Shown: piece after piece, positions 61,533-64,000 of the stretch
Layout: each line of letters starts with the position of its first letter
Numbering within the stretch: the stretch's first letter is position 1
Assembly: GCA_016703155.1 (NCBI GenBank)
Contig: JADJCP010000003.1
Span: forward strand, 186,001 to 250,000
Source of the DNA: Hydrogenophilales bacterium
Lineage (GTDB): Bacteria; Pseudomonadota; Gammaproteobacteria; Burkholderiales; Thiobacillaceae
Direction: 5' to 3'
Length of the DNA: 64,000 bases
Translations under genes and position numbers: made by a program
The notes under the pieces: generated by a model
Told to the model about the DNA's origin: nothing
Seen by the model: the letters and a program-made list of their open reading frames with translations, nothing else
The model's database searches: none

Positions 61533-64000
61533 AACCGGTAATTGACCTCGGCGGTGTATTGTTCGGCAAGTTCGCCGAACAGATTATTCGCCGAGAAGCG
61601 GAACAACCAGTGTTTGTCCCGGCTTTCCTTGAAGATGTCCAGGTCGCCGGTCCAGCCCGAGTCGAGGCGGGATGTATTGGCTTCGTCCGCATAACGTCGG
61701 TCGCGCCAAGCCAGGCGCCCGGCGACATACCAGCCGGATTCGGCGATCCAGGTGGCGCCGAGGGCCAGTGCATGTTTCGGCAGGTAGGGCACATCCAGGG
61801 TCGCGTCCGCGGAATTCTCGGAGTCGGTCCAGGCATAGCGGGCATTCAGCGCCCAGTGACGGTCGAGCAGATGGTTGATGCCGAAGCCGAGGCTGGCGAT
61901 ATCGCCGCCGGCGTAATCCGGGGTGTCGGCGACCTCATACAGGTCGTCGCGCATCAGCGCGCCGAAGTCGCGCGGACGCAGCTTGCCGAGACTTTCCAGG
62001 TCGCTGACCGAGGGCGGGCGTATGGCCATCAGGTTGTTGTCGATGCGCTTGTAGTCGGCATAGCCCATCAGGAAGGTGCGCGGCGACGCTTCCCATTCGC
62101 CTTGCAGGCGCAGGCGATCGAGTTCGCCGCCGCGCGTGACCAGGCGATCGTCCAGGGGAATGCCCGCCGTCGCCACCGGTTGCAGGGCGCTGAAGGTGGT
62201 TGGGCGCAGCCAGTTCTGGTAGGCGACGCGGACACGACGGGTATCCGACGGACGGTAGATCAGGCCCAGGCGCGGACTCAGTTGCCGGGCGTTCAGGGTT
62301 TCGCGCGTCGGGGAGGCGGGCTCGGGTGGGTCGAGGGCGGTGATAAAGGGCTGTTCCTGGGCGCTCCTGCGCTGCCGTTGCCAGACCAGGTCGCCCTGGA
62401 TGTCCAGGTTCGGGGCCAAGCGTAGCGTGTCGGAAACATACAGATCAAAGCTGCTTTCAGTGACCCGGTAGTCGGTGCGCAGCAGGAAGTTGTCGTCCAG
62501 GGACGCCTGGGTCATCCGCCGGCCGGCATCGATACCCCAGCTGATCCGGTGCCCGGAAGCGGTGTCGAAGCTGTGGCGGGCGGACAGTTCCGGAACCTCG
62601 ATGGTCGAACGGGCGTTGACGATATCGAAGCCGAACTCGCCATCGAAGGACTCCCTGGAGCGGAAATAACCGGCCTTCAACCAGATCTGATCGTCCGGCT
62701 GACGCTGGTAGTTGAGACCGAAGTCGACGCGGCGCGTATCGAGCCGGTCGTCGACGTCGAAGCTGAAACCGCCGAAATCGCCGGCGGGTTGGCTATCCTG
62801 CCGGCTGGCGTCGGCGAACATGAACATGCCCAGGTCATGGCGCGGCTTGATGCCGAAGGCGGCGGTGAGGGTGTCGAGATCGTAGGGTCGGTCGAAGCGC
62901 TGCCAGTCGAGCTTTTCGTAACCCAGGTAATAGGCCATCGGCCTGGCCTCGGCGCGGTAGCCGCTGAGTTCGACCTGCGGGCTCCAGCCGTCGAAATCAT
63001 CGGACTGGGTATAGCGCAGCGACGCACCGCCATGGCTGGCGGGCGCGGCGATCAGCGGCTTGAAGCGATTGCCGGCACCGAACACGGTCGGGTCGGAGAT
63101 CAGGCCCTGGAACAGTTCGGAGTTCTTGGTGAACAGGCCGACATAGCGGTCCGCCAGGAACAGATGGCTGCCCGCCCAGTACGGCGAGTAGGACTCCTGG
63201 GCATAACTCGCCGCCCAATCCTCCATGCCGAAGAAGGCGAACGACTGGCCGAGATTGGCACTGCCCTGCTGGTCGTTGGCCAGTTGGTTGAGCGATTTCA
63301 GGTAGGGCATGCGTTGCAACGCGGCGCGCGCGGCGTCGATGGCATCGGCGGGACGCAGCCGGTCGGACTCGATCATCGCCGCCAGATAGTGCGGCAAGGG
63401 ATCCTTGTCGTCGAGTTCGCTGGCGCGCTTCAGTTCGCTCAAGGCCTGGGCGGTATCGCCCAGCTGGTAATAGGCGACGGCGGTATGGACGTGGGCGCGG
63501 GCATAGCGCGGCTCCATGACCCCGGCCTTGAGCAGTGAGTCGAGTGCGGCCTGGGTCTGGCCGCGCTTCAGTTGCAGCAGACCGAGGCCGGTCAGCGCGA
63601 CGTAGTCCGCCGGGTTGGCTTCGAGCGCCTGAGCGTAGGCGGCATCGGCCTCGCTGTATGCGGCGGCCTGGGTAGCCAGCGTGGCTCGCTCCCCCTGGTA
63701 GCCCAGTCCCGTCGGGTTGATTGCCAGGGCGCGGTCCAGCGCCCTGCGGGCCTCGGGGATGCGCTCGCGTTCGGCCTGGGCGCTGCCGAGGCCGAACCAG
63801 GCACGGTCGTCTGCCGGTTTCAGGGCAATGGCCAGGTCATAGGCACCGATGACGGCCGTGGCATCACCTTCGCGTCGGGCGATCTCGGCCTGGGCCAGCC
63901 AGCCTTCGTAAGATGCCAGATTCGCCGTGACAGCCTGTTCGGCGGCGGCCTTGGCGGCATCCAGATCATCGGCGCGCAGATGCTGCCGAGCCAGGGCGGC
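61529..64000 (-). CDS. TPR protein fused to a C-terminal outer-membrane beta-barrel, 5' end outside window
   Basis: The visible 823 codons read through to the window edge. The first roughly 270 residues are tetratricopeptide repeats (DDRAWFGLGSAQAERERIPEA, NPADYVALTGLGLLQLKRGQ, RYARAHVHTAVAYYQLGD). The remaining 550 are antiparallel barrel strands resembling TonB-dependent-receptor barrels (LSPRLGLIYRPSDTRRVRVAYQNWLRP, HWALNARYAWTDSE), ending ...AEQYTAEVNYRF with terminal Phe. TPR-plus-barrel layouts occur in polysaccharide exporters such as PgaA and BcsC, but this barrel is larger. Function uncertain. Confidence 0.75.
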   Translation of the reverse strand, partial: AALARQHLRADDLDAAKAAAEQAVTANLASYEGWLAQAEIARREGDATAVIGAYDLAIALKPADDRAWFGLGSAQAERERIPEARRALDRALAINPTGLGYQGERATLATQAAAYSEADAAYAQALEANPADYVALTGLGLLQLKRGQTQAALDSLLKAGVMEPRYARAHVHTAVAYYQLGDTAQALSELKRASELDDKDPLPHYLAAMIESDRLRPADAIDAARAALQRMPYLKSLNQLANDQQGSANLGQSFAFFGMEDWAASYAQESYSPYWAGSHLFLADRYVGLFTKNSELFQGLISDPTVFGAGNRFKPLIAAPASHGGASLRYTQSDDFDGWSPQVELSGYRAEARPMAYYLGYEKLDWQRFDRPYDLDTLTAAFGIKPRHDLGMFMFADASRQDSQPAGDFGGFSFDVDDRLDTRRVDFGLNYQRQPDDQIWLKAGYFRSRESFDGEFGFDIVNARSTIEVPELSARHSFDTASGHRISWGIDAGRRMTQASLDDNFLLRTDYRVTESSFDLYVSDTLRLAPNLDIQGDLVWQRQRRSAQEQPFITALDPPEPASPTRETLNARQLSPRLGLIYRPSDTRRVRVAYQNWLRPTTFSALQPVATAGIPLDDRLVTRGGELDRLRLQGEWEASPRTFLMGYADYKRIDNNLMAIRPPSVSDLESLGKLRPRDFGALMRDDLYEVADTPDYAGGDIASLGFGINHLLDRHWALNARYAWTDSENSADATLDVPYLPKHALALGATWIAESGWYVAGRLAWRDRRYADEANTSRLDSGWTGDLDIFKESRDKHWLFRFSANNLFGELAEQYTAEVNYRF

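Overview
The window looks like a chromosomal segment of a GC-rich betaproteobacterium. It carries rpoN-hpf-ptsN-hprK-rapZ behind kdsD-kdsC-lptCAB, rplM-rpsI followed by argC and erpA, coq7 followed by a DUF2322 gene, and rpsU-yqeY-dnaG-rpoD-tRNA. The many c-type cytochromes and a flavocytochrome c sulfide dehydrogenase suggest a respiratory, possibly sulfur-oxidising or metal-respiring relative of Rhodocyclales or Nitrosomonadales. The genus is inferred only.

Layout. 1-1.1 kb: 3'-truncated CPA2 cation/proton antiporter. 1.1-4.5 kb: Kdo synthesis and LPS transport. 4.5-8.5 kb: sigma-54, hibernation factor and the nitrogen-PTS/HPr kinase/RapZ group. 8.5-11.4 kb: a NusG-II/Gx transporter pair, ubiX, coq7, DUF2322, OsmC. 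11.5-14.2 kb: ribosomal proteins, argC, erpA, yacG. 14.2-18.9 kb: REP-like palindrome, exported DNA ligase, damaged uracil-DNA glycosylase, rpiA, ilvA, frameshifted lipoprotein PPIase.

18.9-32.1 kb is the most distinctive part: a porin-cytochrome extracellular electron conduit (MtrB-type barrel, MtrA/DmsE-type decaheme, OmcA/MtrC-type surface decaheme, c4-like cytochrome). It lies next to fccAB, two FNR-like regulators and a small DUF2892 membrane protein. An IS21-family element sits exactly inside the third heme motif of the surface cytochrome gene. Removing the element and one 10-bp target copy restores an 827-residue reading frame.

32.1-35.7 kb: molybdenum-cofactor genes, with a ModE-type operator in front of moaA. 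35.7-42.9 kb: glucokinase, a sensor with a degenerate GGDEF domain, a glutamine amidotransferase, folE2, dxs-ispA-xseB. 42.9-49.9 kb: a Rieske oxygenase with an altered cluster ligand, ogt, xerD, two tandem HDOD proteins, a TauE-type exporter, folB, plsY, a coiled-coil membrane protein. 49.9-55.7 kb: tsaD and the macromolecular synthesis operon ending in a CAU-anticodon tRNA. 55.7-64 kb: a thioredoxin/HEAT protein, a cytochrome b561-SHP-diheme cytochrome c operon, a zinc-ribbon protein, an MltB-type transglycosylase, a HAD hydrolase, small unknown proteins, and a 5'-truncated TPR/beta-barrel protein.

At least seven genes carry apparent one-base frameshifts, often in homopolymer runs, and these include hprK and rpsU. 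This pattern looks more like residual sequencing error than biology and should be kept in mind for every 'broken' gene here, except the IS insertion and the UDG deletion.
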